Assembly (NCBI RefSeq): GCF_001975665.1 | Contig: NZ_CP019419.1 | Span: 1,488,001 to 1,552,000, forward strand | Direction of reading: 5' to 3' | Length of the DNA: 64,000 nt | From: Polaribacter reichenbachii | Lineage (GTDB): Bacteria; Bacteroidota; Bacteroidia; Flavobacteriales; Flavobacteriaceae | In this document: positions 51,533 through 60,519 of the stretch, piece after piece | Layout of the letters: the number at the start of each line of letters is the position of its first letter | Position numbering within the stretch: the stretch's first letter is position 1 | Program-made: the position numbers and the translations under genes | The notes under the pieces: model-generated | The model's database searches: none | What the model saw: the letters and a program-made list of their open reading frames with translations, nothing else | Told to the model about the DNA's origin: nothing

Positions 51533-52234
51533 ATGAGTTCTAAATATAAATCTCTAAAAGAAGAGTGTTACGAGGCCAATATGCAACTAAATGCATTAGA
51601 TCTTGTGGTCTATACTTTTGGTAACGTTAGTGCTGTAGATAGAGAAAACGGAGTGTTTGCCATAAAACCAAGTGGTGTTGCTTACGAAAACCTTAGACCA
51701 GAAGATATTGTTATTTTAGATTATGATAATAATATAGTTGAAGGTAAAATGAGACCGTCATCTGACACAAAAACACATTCTTACTTATATAAAAACTGGG
51801 ACGACATTGGCGGAATTGCGCATACACATGCTAAATTTTCTTGTGCTTGGGCACAAGCGCAACAAGATGTACCTATTTTTGGAACAACTCACGCAGATCA
51901 TTTAACAGCAGATATTCCTTGTGCACCACCAATGAGTGATGAACTTATAAAAGGAAACTACGAGCACAATACCGGAATTCAAATTTTAGATTGTTTTAAA
52001 GATAAAAACCTATCTCATAATGAAGTAGAAATGATTTTAATAGGAAATCATGGGCCGTTTGCTTGGGGTAAAAATGCAGCAAAAGCTGTTTATAATAGTA
52101 AAGTATTAGAAGTGGTTGCTGAAATGGCATATTTAACACTTCAAATTAACCCTAATGCACAGAGGTTAAAAAATTCATTAATTAAAAAACATTACGAACG
52201 TAAGCATGGTAAAAATGCTTATTACGGACAATAA
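51533..52234 (+). CDS. araD: L-ribulose-5-phosphate 4-epimerase
   Basis: 233 residues, class II aldolase/adducin fold. It converts L-ribulose 5-phosphate to D-xylulose 5-phosphate. Metal-binding histidines are in [15 protein letters not shown], and substrate phosphate residues are in [10 protein letters not shown] and [15 protein letters not shown] marks the third metal-ligand region. Its gene sits 1 bp after araB and 11 bp before araA, completing the usual arabinose kinase, epimerase, isomerase set. Confidence 0.95.
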   Translation: MSSKYKSLKEECYEANMQLNALDLVVYTFGNVSAVDRENGVFAIKPSGVAYENLRPEDIVILDYDNNIVEGKMRPSSDTKTHSYLYKNWDDIGGIAHTHAKFSCAWAQAQQDVPIFGTTHADHLTADIPCAPPMSDELIKGNYEHNTGIQILDCFKDKNLSHNEVEMILIGNHGPFAWGKNAAKAVYNSKVLEVVAEMAYLTLQINPNAQRLKNSLIKKHYERKHGKNAYYGQ

Positions 52235-52245
52235 CCAACTATAAT

Positions 52246-53754
52246 ATGATTGATATATCTAACAAAGAAATTTGGTTTGTAACAGGTAGCCAGCACCTTT
52301 ATGGTGAAGAAACTTTAAATCAAGTAGCAAAAAATTCGCAAGAAATAGCAAAAGGTCTAGACGATTCTAAAAATATTCCTGTAAAAATTATCTTTAAACC
52401 AACTGTAAAAACCCCCTCAGAAATTACAGCAATTTGTGAAGCTGCAAATGCTTCTAAAGCTTGTATTGGTATAATTACTTGGATGCATACTTTTTCTCCT
52501 GCAAAAATGTGGATTGCTGGTTTAAATCTTTTAAATAAACCTTTGTGTCATTTACACACCCAGTTTAATGCAGAAATTCCTTGGAAAGATATTAATATGG
52601 ACTTCATGAATTTAAATCAATCTGCTCATGGAGATAGAGAATTTGGTTACATCATGTCTCGTATGCGTATTAAACGTAAAGTTGTTGTTGGTCATTGGCA
52701 AGAAGAAAAAGTACAAAATAAAATAGGTATTTGGTCTAGAGTTGCTTTAGGTTGTGATGAAATGAAGAACTTAAAAGTTGCTCGTTTTGGAGACAATATG
52801 CGTGAAGTTGCAGTAACAGATGGAGATAAAGTAGAAGCGCAAATACGTTTTGGAATGTCTGTAAATGGTTATGATTCTTCAGATATTACTAAAAAAATAG
52901 AAGATGTAACCTCAGAGCAAGTAGATGATTTAGTAAAAGTTTACGAAAAAGAATATAACTTATCTGATAATTTAAAATTAGGTGGTAAAATGAGAGACTC
53001 TCTTATTGAATCTGCCAAAATAGAAATTGGATTACGTACATTTTTAGATGAAGGTGGTTTTAGAGCTTTTACAGATACTTTCGAAAACTTAGGAAGTTTA
53101 AAACAATTACCAGGTTTAGCGGTACAACGTTTAATGGCAGATGGTTATGGTTTTGGAGGAGAAGGAGATTGGAAAACAGCTGCTATGCTTAGAGTTATGA
53201 AGGTAATGGCTTATGGTTTAGAAGGTGGAACTTCTTTTATGGAAGATTATACGTATCACTTTACGCCTCAAAAATCTTATGTCTTAGGATCACATATGCT
53301 AGAAATTTGTCCTACTATTGCAGATGCAAAACCTTCTTGTGAAGTTCATCCTTTAGGAATTGGCGGAAAAGAAGACCCTGTACGTTTGGTATTTAATTCT
53401 CCTGAAGGTGATGCAATAAATGCATCTTTAGTAGATATGGGTAATCGTTTTAGGTTAATTGTTAATGAAGTAGAAGCTGTAAAACCAATGGAAGATTTAC
53501 CAAATTTACCTGTAGCACGCGTACTTTGGGATGCAAAACCAAATTTAGATATTGCTGCAACTACTTGGATTCTGGCTGGTGGAGCACATCATACTGTATA
53601 TTCTCAAGCAATTACAACAGAATATATGGAAGATTTTGCAGATATCTTTGGCATTGAATTACTTGTTATAGATAATGATACTAAAGTTAGAAGCTTTAAA
53701 AACACAATGAATGCAAACGAAGCTTATTACAATACGTTTCAACATGGATTATAA
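52246..53754 (+). CDS. araA: L-arabinose isomerase
   Basis: 502 residues, standard AraA length. It interconverts L-arabinose and L-ribulose with Mn2+. Marks: VTGSQHLYG at the start, [56 protein letters not shown] with a metal-binding glutamate, [12 protein letters not shown] and [10 protein letters not shown] with the next, and GGAHHTVYS near the end. Third gene of the operon. Confidence 0.97.
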   Translation: MIDISNKEIWFVTGSQHLYGEETLNQVAKNSQEIAKGLDDSKNIPVKIIFKPTVKTPSEITAICEAANASKACIGIITWMHTFSPAKMWIAGLNLLNKPLCHLHTQFNAEIPWKDINMDFMNLNQSAHGDREFGYIMSRMRIKRKVVVGHWQEEKVQNKIGIWSRVALGCDEMKNLKVARFGDNMREVAVTDGDKVEAQIRFGMSVNGYDSSDITKKIEDVTSEQVDDLVKVYEKEYNLSDNLKLGGKMRDSLIESAKIEIGLRTFLDEGGFRAFTDTFENLGSLKQLPGLAVQRLMADGYGFGGEGDWKTAAMLRVMKVMAYGLEGGTSFMEDYTYHFTPQKSYVLGSHMLEICPTIADAKPSCEVHPLGIGGKEDPVRLVFNSPEGDAINASLVDMGNRFRLIVNEVEAVKPMEDLPNLPVARVLWDAKPNLDIAATTWILAGGAHHTVYSQAITTEYMEDFADIFGIELLVIDNDTKVRSFKNTMNANEAYYNTFQHGL

Positions 53755-53777
53755 TATTAACTAAAAACTTTTTAAAG

Positions 53778-54956
53778 ATGAAAATTTTAAAACCTCTTTC
53801 TTATCTTTTTATATTTATTCTTGTTTTAGGGCTTTTTACAGATTGTAAAGGCAATAAAAAAGAAGCTATAAAAAAACAAGATGAAACTTTGGGTAAATTA
53901 GCAATTAACATTTCTGATTTTGGTAAAACAAAAGAAGGAAAACCAGTTGAAAAATTTACGCTAAAAAACACCAATGGTGTAGAAGTAGATATTATTACTT
54001 ACGGAGGAAGAATTACATCTTTAAAAGTACCAAATAGTAAAGGTGTTTTAGAAAATGTAGTTTTAGGATTTGATAATATTGAAGATTATGAAAATGATAA
54101 TCCTTTCTTTGGAGCTTTAATTGGCCGTTACGGAAACAGAATTGCAAAAGGTAAATTTAATTTAGAAGGAAAAGAATATACTTTAGCAAAAAACAATGAC
54201 GAGAATCATTTACATGGTGGAGTTATTGGTTTTGATAGAGTTATTTGGACGGCTACACCAATAGAAGGAACTGAAGATTCGTCTTTAAAGTTAACCTACT
54301 TAAGTAAAGATGGTGAAGAAGGATATCCTGGAAACTTAAAGGTAACCGTTGTTTATACACTAACAAAAGACAATGCAATTGAAGTTTCTTACGAAGCGAC
54401 TTCAGACAAAACAACCGTTGTTAATTTAACTCAACATGCTTATTTTAATTTATCCGCAGATTTTTCTAAAGAAATTTTAGATCATGAAATTGTTTTAAAT
54501 GCAGACGCTTTTATACCTGTAGATGCGACTTTAATTCCTACAGGAGAAATTAGAAAAGTTACAGGAACACCTTTCGATTTTACATCAGCCAAAAAAATAG
54601 CTAAAGAAATAAATTCTAACAATAAACAATTAAAATTAGGTTTGGGTTACGATCATTGTTGGGTTTTAAATGGTGCAAAAGGAGATATGCGTTTTGCTGC
54701 TTCTGCTTATAATGAAGAAAGCGGACGTTTCATGGAAATTTTCACAGAAGAGCCAGGTATACAATTGTACACAGGTAACTTTTTAGACGGAACTTTACCA
54801 ATGCTAAATGGCGGAACTTATGCTCATAGAACAGGGTTTTGTTTAGAAACACAACATTTTCCAGATTCCCCAAACCAAAAAGACTTTCCTTCTACAGTTT
54901 TAAAGCCAGGACAAGTATATACAACCAAAACAACTTTTAAATTTTCAACTAAATAA
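53778..54956 (+). CDS. galM: Aldose 1-epimerase (mutarotase), lipoprotein
   Basis: 392 residues. Unlike cytoplasmic GalM it has a signal peptide with lipobox LFTDC (C25), so it is lipid-anchored in the periplasm. Family marks: GRYGNRIAKGKF, NHLHGG (substrate histidine), NLTQHAYFNLS (catalytic histidine), LGYDHCW and the catalytic glutamate in GFCLETQHFPDSPN. It interconverts alpha and beta anomers of arabinose or galactose freed by the periplasmic glycosidases, probably to feed the symporter encoded next (26-bp gap). Confidence 0.9.
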   Translation: MKILKPLSYLFIFILVLGLFTDCKGNKKEAIKKQDETLGKLAINISDFGKTKEGKPVEKFTLKNTNGVEVDIITYGGRITSLKVPNSKGVLENVVLGFDNIEDYENDNPFFGALIGRYGNRIAKGKFNLEGKEYTLAKNNDENHLHGGVIGFDRVIWTATPIEGTEDSSLKLTYLSKDGEEGYPGNLKVTVVYTLTKDNAIEVSYEATSDKTTVVNLTQHAYFNLSADFSKEILDHEIVLNADAFIPVDATLIPTGEIRKVTGTPFDFTSAKKIAKEINSNNKQLKLGLGYDHCWVLNGAKGDMRFAASAYNEESGRFMEIFTEEPGIQLYTGNFLDGTLPMLNGGTYAHRTGFCLETQHFPDSPNQKDFPSTVLKPGQVYTTKTTFKFSTK

Positions 54957-54982
54957 CAATCAACTAACTAAAAATATTAATT

Positions 54983-56548
54983 ATGGGAATATTATCATTT
55001 GTTGCATTTACTTTACTTGTAGCAGTTATAGCTTGGTGGTCTACACGAAAAACTAATGAAAAATCATCTGATGGTTATTTTTTAGGTGGAAGAAGTTTAA
55101 CGGGCCCAGTGATTGCGGGATCTTTACTATTAACTAATTTATCTACGGAACAAATTGTTGGAATGAATGGAGTTTCTTTTAGGGATGGTTTACCAATTAT
55201 GGCATACGAAGTTGTAGCAGCTATTGCAATGGTTTTTACAGCTTTTATTTTATTGCCAAAATATCTTAAAAGTGGTATTGCAACGATTCCTCAATTTTTA
55301 GAAAAAAGATATGGTAAAAGTACAAAAACAATAGTTTCTTTATTATTTTTATTAGGCTATGCAATTTCTATGTTGCCTACTGTACTATATTCTGGTGCAT
55401 TAGCAATTAACACAATGTTTGATATTCCTCAGTCATTAGGAATGGAGCCAGAACCAGCTCTTTGGGTAACAGTTTGGGCTATTGGTATTATTGGTAGTAT
55501 TTATGCCATTTTTGGAGGATTAAAAGCAGTAGCAGTTTCAGACTCTATTAATGCCGTAGGATTAATTATCGGAGGGTCTTTAATACCTATTTTTGGTTTG
55601 ATGAAGATTGGTGATGGTAACATAATAACAGGATTACAAAAGCTTACAACAGCATTACCAGAAAAGTTCGATATTATAGGTGGACCTGATTCTGATGTAC
55701 CTTTTTGGACCCTTTTTACAGGAATGATAATCGTTAATTTCTATTATTGGGGAACAAATCAAGCAATTATACAAAGAGCTCTTGGTGCTAAAAACTTAAA
55801 AGAAGGTCAAAAAGGACTTTTATTAGCTGCTTTTATAAAAATATTAGGTCCGTTTATTGTTGTTTTACCAGGTATTATTGCTTTTTATATTTTTAATGGA
55901 GATATTGCAAATGCAGATGAAGCTTATCCAATGGTTGTAAAAGCTGTTTTACCAGTTGCTTTTATTGGATTTTTTGCTGCTGTTCTTTTCGGAGCAATTT
56001 TAAGCTCTTTTAATAGTGCTTTAAATAGTTCTGTAACTTTATTTGGTTTAGATTTTTATAAAGAATATTTTAACCATAATGCTTCTGAAAAACAAATAGT
56101 AAGAGCCGGAAAAACATTTGGAATTGTTTTAGCACTATTTTCTATGGCAATTGCACCTTTATTATATGGTGTAGAAGGTGGGATTTTTACATATTTACAA
56201 GAACTAAATGGAACACACAGTGTACCAATTTTAGCTATAATACTTGTTGGTATATTTTCTAAGAAAGTTTCAGGAAAAGCGGCAAATATTGCTATTTTAT
56301 TTAGTGTGGTTACATACTTAACTACGCTTTATGTAATTAAGCCAGATATTAGTTTTTTACATCTAATGGGAATACTTTTTGTGTTAACTGTTATTATAAT
56401 GTTTGTGGTTAGTAAATTTGTTCCAAGAGAAACCGAATATGTTCAGGAGTATACAAAGCAAGTAGATATTACCTCTTGGAAATACTTAAAACCTGTTGGT
56501 TATACAATAGTTGCTATTGTTGTAGGGGTTTATATTTATCTATCTTAA
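54983..56548 (+). CDS. Sodium/sugar symporter (SSS family), probable arabinose importer
   Basis: 521 residues with about 14 transmembrane segments of the sodium:solute symporter (SGLT-like) family. Typical stretches are GGRSLTGPVIAGSLLLTNLSTEQIVGMNG early, PQFLEKRYG after the third helix, ISMLPTVLYSGA, YAIFGGLKAVAVSD, YWGTNQAIIQRALGAKNLKEGQKGL and SSFNSALNSS. It carries a monosaccharide with Na+ across the inner membrane. The place in the araBDA-galM transcript points to L-arabinose; galactose is an alternative. Last gene of the operon before a strong terminator. Confidence 0.88.
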   Translation: MGILSFVAFTLLVAVIAWWSTRKTNEKSSDGYFLGGRSLTGPVIAGSLLLTNLSTEQIVGMNGVSFRDGLPIMAYEVVAAIAMVFTAFILLPKYLKSGIATIPQFLEKRYGKSTKTIVSLLFLLGYAISMLPTVLYSGALAINTMFDIPQSLGMEPEPALWVTVWAIGIIGSIYAIFGGLKAVAVSDSINAVGLIIGGSLIPIFGLMKIGDGNIITGLQKLTTALPEKFDIIGGPDSDVPFWTLFTGMIIVNFYYWGTNQAIIQRALGAKNLKEGQKGLLLAAFIKILGPFIVVLPGIIAFYIFNGDIANADEAYPMVVKAVLPVAFIGFFAAVLFGAILSSFNSALNSSVTLFGLDFYKEYFNHNASEKQIVRAGKTFGIVLALFSMAIAPLLYGVEGGIFTYLQELNGTHSVPILAIILVGIFSKKVSGKAANIAILFSVVTYLTTLYVIKPDISFLHLMGILFVLTVIIMFVVSKFVPRETEYVQEYTKQVDITSWKYLKPVGYTIVAIVVGVYIYLS

Positions 56549-56604
56549 AACAATAAGAAACCAAAAAGTTATCCTGATTTTTACAGATTAACTACTTATA
56601 ATTT

Positions 56605-56638
56605 AAACCAGTGAATTTATTTTCACTGGTTTTTTTTG
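56605..56638 (+). terminator. Terminator of the ara operon
   Basis: AACCAGTGAA (56606-56615) pairs with TTCACTGGTT (56622-56631) around a short loop, followed by a T-run to 56637. About 58 bp after the symporter stop. Confidence 0.85.
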
Positions 56639-56930
56639 TTGGATAACATTTTAGGTAACAATTAAGTTGAATTCAATTATATTATTTAAATGAATATAAA
56701 ATGTGCTTTAACTACACAAACTTTTTATTATGAATATTCTTTTTTTACAGCTTTAAAGCATACATTAAAATTGATGTAGGTAAACTTTGTAAACTTTATC
56801 TAGAAGTTAAAAGCTCTTTAAATTCCTTAATTTATTGAATTTCATTAGCTAACTATTCAAAAATGAGACTTATAATGTTAGTATTTAAAAGACTGTTGAA
56901 TATTTACAATCAGTAACTTTTAAAACAAAA

Positions 56931-56966
56931 AAATAGCCTATTAAGAATTTACTTAATAGGCTATTT
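56931..56966 (-). terminator. Terminator of the uronate MFS gene
   Basis: A perfect 15-bp stem, 56931-56945 with 56952-56966, loop of 6 nt. On the minus strand it follows the stop at 56989 by 22 bp and runs into a T-rich tail (complement of the A-run before 56931). Confidence 0.85.
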
Positions 56967-56988
56967 ATATATTTAGAAATCTACTATA

Positions 56989-58287
56989 CTATGCTTTAGA
57001 AAGATTTAAATTTTCGTCTAGTGGAATCATTTTTGGCATTAATAAATGAACCAAACCAAGAATAATTAAATAACAAGAACCTGCTAGTAAAAACGCCCAG
57101 AAATAACCTGTATTACCTGCAGAATCTAAAACAGATCCTAATGCCATATCTGCAACAATACCAGAAACTGCTCCAATCATACCACCAATACCAACAACAG
57201 ATGCTGTAGCTTTTCTTGGAAATACATCAGAAACCAATGTAAAGATGTTTGCAGACCAAGCTTGATGACCAGCTGCTCCTAAACCAATTAAGAAAACAGC
57301 AATCCATTTGTTATCTGTAATGGCAACAAAACTTACTGGTAGAATTATTAATGCACAAATTAATAACGTAACTTTTCTAGCTTTGTTAACGGTCCAACCT
57401 CTGTGCATTAACGCTCCAGAAAGATAACCTCCAAAAATACTACCTCCATCTGCTAAAAGATAAATTACAAAGAATGGTAAAGCTATATTTTTAATATTTA
57501 CATCAAAAGTATCTGCTAAAAACTTTGCTCCCCAGAATAAATAGAACCACCACACTGCATCTGTAACTTTTGCTAAACCAAAAGCCCAAGTTTGACGCTT
57601 TTTTAAAACACTTTTCCAAGGTAATTTATCTTCATTTTCTACTACAGAATCACTTTGAATATAGGCTAATTCTTCTTTTGTTACTTTTGGATGTACTTGT
57701 GGTTTTTTATACATCTTTAACCATAAAAAGATCCAAATTGTGCTTAAAACACCTGTAATTAAAAATGGAATTTGCCAATTTTTACCATTTTCATGCACAA
57801 TCCAACCAATTACAAATGGTGCTGAGATTGCACCAATACTTGTAGCTGCATTAAATAAGCCAGTAGCAAAAGCTCTATCTTTTTTTGGAAACCATTCTGC
57901 AGTTGTTTTTATAGCTGCCGGAAAATTTCCTGCTTCACCAAACCCCAAACCAAATCTTGCAGCAGCAAAACCAATAATACTAAATCCTGGTCTTACTAAT
58001 GCGTGTAACATTCCAAAAAAACTCCATATTGCAATAGATAATGTGTATCCTTTTTTTGTTCCTAAACGATCTATTAATCCTCCCATAGAAAGCATACCTA
58101 GTGCATAAGCTACTTTAAAAGAAATCATAATATTTGCATAATCACTATTTGTCCATCCAAACATTTTTTCTAGAGTAGGTGCTATTACTCCAATAATACT
58201 TCTGTCAAAATAATTAATTGTTGTAGCAAACATTAGTAATGCTAAAATTCGATAACGATAGTTTGCTATCTTTTTTGTTTTATCCAT
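56989..58287 (-). CDS. Major facilitator uronate transporter (ExuT-like, anion:cation symporter family)
   Basis: 432 residues with 12 predicted transmembrane helices. The opening RILALLMFATTINYFDRSIIGVIAPTLEKMFGW, the loop motif GGLIDRLGTKKGY and GFGEAGNFPAAIKTTAEWFPKKDRA are hallmarks of the ACS family that includes hexuronate transporter ExuT. It likely imports glucuronate and/or galacturonate with protons. It is a single-gene transcript with its own terminator, and its -7 box is covered by the shared operator-like palindrome. It faces the separate uxaC-TRAP transcript upstream on the same strand. Confidence 0.88.
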   Translation of the reverse strand: MDKTKKIANYRYRILALLMFATTINYFDRSIIGVIAPTLEKMFGWTNSDYANIMISFKVAYALGMLSMGGLIDRLGTKKGYTLSIAIWSFFGMLHALVRPGFSIIGFAAARFGLGFGEAGNFPAAIKTTAEWFPKKDRAFATGLFNAATSIGAISAPFVIGWIVHENGKNWQIPFLITGVLSTIWIFLWLKMYKKPQVHPKVTKEELAYIQSDSVVENEDKLPWKSVLKKRQTWAFGLAKVTDAVWWFYLFWGAKFLADTFDVNIKNIALPFFVIYLLADGGSIFGGYLSGALMHRGWTVNKARKVTLLICALIILPVSFVAITDNKWIAVFLIGLGAAGHQAWSANIFTLVSDVFPRKATASVVGIGGMIGAVSGIVADMALGSVLDSAGNTGYFWAFLLAGSCYLIILGLVHLLMPKMIPLDENLNLSKA

Positions 58288-58298
58288 AATTAAATTAT

Positions 58299-58321
58299 AT
58301 AAGTGTCAAATATACACTTAT
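58299..58321 (-). promoter_or_regulatory. MFS promoter: -7 box TATATTTG inside palindrome ATAAGTGT-N7-ACACTTAT
   Basis: Perfect 8-bp arms 58299-58306 and 58314-58321 around 7 bp, the best of the five sites in the window. On the minus strand the spacer plus the preceding T reads TATATTTG, an exact Bacteroidota -7 box (58307-58314). TTA, one base off TTG, stands 19 bp upstream. A protein bound here would block polymerase. Confidence 0.65.
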
Positions 58322-58480
58322 AAATAATACATCTAAAATTTTATACATAAAACCTTATAATTTTTATTATTTTGTTAAGTAGAATAAAGTATTAATAGTA
58401 CGAATAGCCTAGGTATATATAAATTTGATATTGAATTTAGGGTTTTTATAAGAATAGGAGTTTAATTAACTCTTTAAATG

Positions 58481-58513
58481 TATAAACCTCAACTTCTAAA
58501 GTTGAGGTTTATA
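58481..58513. repeat. Perfect 15-bp inverted repeat with 3-nt loop
   Basis: Arms 58481-58495 and 58499-58513 (TATAAACCTCAACTT and its complement). There is no T-run in either direction. It may be a transcript-stabilising stem, a factor-dependent stop for the TRAP operon, or a relic of a mobile element. Confidence 0.6.
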
Positions 58514-58568
58514 CTTGCTGTAAAATAATTATTATATATGTTGAAATCTGATGCTTACTTTTAAATTG

Positions 58569-58697
58569 TTAATCTACATTTAAAAAAGTTTCTTGACTAA
58601 ATGTAAATACTTCAGAAGGTGTTCTTGCTTCTTTAAAATGATGGAAAGATCTTAATAATATCTTAAAAAAAATATTTTTATTTATAAGTTTTTTCAA
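58569..58697 (-). pseudogene. Short coding-like remnant, 42 codons
   Basis: From TTG at 58697 the minus strand reads 42 codons to TAA at 58569. Its second half (RSFHHFKEARTPSEVF) is well mixed and polar, unlike translated AT-rich noise. There is no ATG start, and it is in the same frame as the TRAP permease stop a few codons upstream. I do not recognise it. It could be the 3' end of a decayed gene, for instance a transposase or regulator, or a small leader peptide. Confidence 0.3.
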
Positions 58698-58715
58698 CCT
58701 TGCTTTTCTTTAAAA

Positions 58716-60020
58716 TTATAATTCAAATAAATTTGGTAAAAACATAGAGATTTCTGGAATAAAACTAATTAGCATAAGCACAGCTATCATAATTGCTAAA
58801 AAAGGCAATAAAGATTTTATAACCTTTGTTACAGAAACATTGGCAACACCACTACCTACAAAGAGTAAAGTTCCTACTGGTGGTGTACAAATTCCGATAC
58901 ATAAATTTAGAACTATTACAATTCCAAAATGTACTGGATGCATACCCAAAGTAGTTACAACTGGTAAAAAAATTGGAGTAAATATTAATACAGCAGGTGT
59001 CATATCCATAAAAGTACCAATTATTAGTAAAATAATATTAATTGCTAAAAAGATGGCAAATTTATTGTTTAAAGATTCTAATAAAAATGTACTTATCATT
59101 TCTGGTATTCCCTCGAAAGAGAACAACCAAGACATCGCCATAGATGTGCATATTAAAAACATTACAACAGAAGTTGTTTTTCCACTTGTTAATAATATAC
59201 TTGGAAAGTCTTTAACTTTCATATCACCATATATTAAAGACAAAATTGCAGCATATAAAACTGCAATTACAGAGGCTTCTGTTGCTGTAAAAATACCTGC
59301 TACAATACCACCAACTACAACAACTAATAGTAATAAGCTAAAAAATGCTTTTCTAAAATAGGTCCATACTTCTTTTAAAGTAGATCGTTTTCCTTTTGAA
59401 TATCCTTTGCTAATTGCAATAAATGCAATGTAACCCATAATAGCAAAACCAAGTAAAATTCCGGGTAAATAACCAGCAATAAATAAAGCAGCAACAGAAG
59501 CAGTACCACCACTAGCTAATGCATAAACAATTAAAATATTACTTGGCGGAATTAATAAACCTGTAGTAGAAGAAGTAATATTTACAGAGGCACTTAGCGC
59601 TCTTGGGTAACCTTCTTTTTCCATTCTGTCTGTCATAATAGAGCCAATTGCAGAAGCTGCAGCAACAGCAGAACCAGAAATGGCACCAAATAACATAGAA
59701 GCCAATACGTTTACATAAGCTAATCCTCCAGGTAAACTTGCAACTAAAGATTTTGCAAAATTAATTAGTCTGTTTGCAATTCCTCCTTGCTTCATAATTT
59801 CACCAGCTAAGACAAAAAACGGAATTGCTAATAGAGCAAAACTATCTATACCAGTTGTCATACGTTGTGCAATGGTGGTTAAACCAGGCATTTTATCAAT
59901 ATTCAATAATAAACTTAAGGTTGTTGATATACCTATGCTATATGCAACAGGCACTTTCATTAACAATAGAGTAAAGAAACTTGCAAATAAAACGATAATA
60001 CTTATAACCTCTATACTCAT
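58716..60020 (-). CDS. TRAP transporter large permease (DctM family), uronate type
   Basis: 434 residues and about 12 transmembrane helices. Typical DctM features are MKVPVAYSIG near the start, FALLAIPFFVLAGEIMKQGGIANRLINFA, LFGAISGSAVAAASAIGSIM, MEKEGYPRALSASVNITSSTTGLLIPPSN and the C-terminal NLCIGICTPPVGTLLFVGSGVANV. With the small permease and the periplasmic receptor it imports an organic acid driven by Na+. The uxaC neighbour indicates glucuronate/galacturonate. Last gene of uxaC-P-Q-M, with a 2-bp gap to the small permease gene. Confidence 0.92.
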   Translation of the reverse strand: MSIEVISIIVLFASFFTLLLMKVPVAYSIGISTTLSLLLNIDKMPGLTTIAQRMTTGIDSFALLAIPFFVLAGEIMKQGGIANRLINFAKSLVASLPGGLAYVNVLASMLFGAISGSAVAAASAIGSIMTDRMEKEGYPRALSASVNITSSTTGLLIPPSNILIVYALASGGTASVAALFIAGYLPGILLGFAIMGYIAFIAISKGYSKGKRSTLKEVWTYFRKAFFSLLLLVVVVGGIVAGIFTATEASVIAVLYAAILSLIYGDMKVKDFPSILLTSGKTTSVVMFLICTSMAMSWLFSFEGIPEMISTFLLESLNNKFAIFLAINIILLIIGTFMDMTPAVLIFTPIFLPVVTTLGMHPVHFGIVIVLNLCIGICTPPVGTLLFVGSGVANVSVTKVIKSLLPFLAIMIAVLMLISFIPEISMFLPNLFEL

Positions 60021-60022
60021 AA

Positions 60023-60514
60023 TTAAACGATGTTTTTATTAGAATAAAAATTTGAAATGTGATAAATTGAAAAGTACATAATTAAGATGCCACTTAAAGG
60101 CAAAATAGCATATACATAACCTAAAGGAATACGTAAAGTACCAGATAATTGATTTAAATGTAATGTTGTGTAAACCAAATTAAATCCTCCAATTACCATT
60201 ATTATTAAAGCAAAAAGAAATATAAATATCTCAATAATTATAGAAGCTTTTCTTTTATTTTTAATTGATAATTTTTGATATAAAAAATCCATTGATAAAT
60301 GTTCTTTTTTTGCATTAAGATAGGCAGCACCAATAATGGTCATCCATATTAATGAGAAACGTGCAAACTCTTCTGTCCAAGTAAAAGAAGTACCTAAAAG
60401 GTATCTTGAAATAACTTGAAATAAAACATCTAGAACTAATAAAGCAAAAATGATAATGATAAACCATTCAAGTGTTTTATTAATCTTGTTAAAAATATAT
60501 TCAGCTTTACTCAT
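60023..60514 (-). CDS. TRAP transporter small permease (DctQ family)
   Basis: 163 residues with four transmembrane helices. The DctQ mark is the second helix region VISRYLLGTSFTWTEEFARFSLIWMTIIGAAYLNAKKEHLSMDFL, where the E-E-x-x-R and HL(S/A)xD patterns are typical. It forms the membrane complex with the large permease. It lies 5 bp after the receptor gene and 2 bp before the large permease gene, in standard P-Q-M order. Confidence 0.92.
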   Translation of the reverse strand: MSKAEYIFNKINKTLEWFIIIIFALLVLDVLFQVISRYLLGTSFTWTEEFARFSLIWMTIIGAAYLNAKKEHLSMDFLYQKLSIKNKRKASIIIEIFIFLFALIIMVIGGFNLVYTTLHLNQLSGTLRIPLGYVYAILPLSGILIMYFSIYHISNFYSNKNIV

Positions 60515-60519
60515 ACCAA

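Larger units (their letters stand above)
56549..56988. other. Intergenic region between convergent symporter and MFS genes
   Basis: 440 bp without a credible gene. It starts with the ara operon terminator and ends with the MFS gene terminator. The 290 bp in between are AT-rich with only short, frame-broken stretches; I see no RNA gene or repeat. Confidence 0.6.
58288..58715. other. Intergenic region between TRAP genes and MFS gene
   Basis: 428 bp. It contains the MFS promoter with its palindrome (58301-58321), a perfect 15-bp stem-loop (58481-58513) and a short coding-like remnant (58569-58697). No conventional terminator with a T-run was seen after the TRAP genes. Confidence 0.55.

Noticed and set aside
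57740..58108. Plus-strand open frame of about 120 codons opposite the MFS gene
   Set aside because: It is the complement of a clear transporter gene, has proline/isoleucine-rich low-likeness composition, and no promoter or homology was recognised.
58840..59361. Plus-strand open frame of 173 codons opposite the TRAP large permease
   Set aside because: Antisense shadow of a hydrophobic membrane-protein gene; composition (T, K, P, I runs) is not protein-like.
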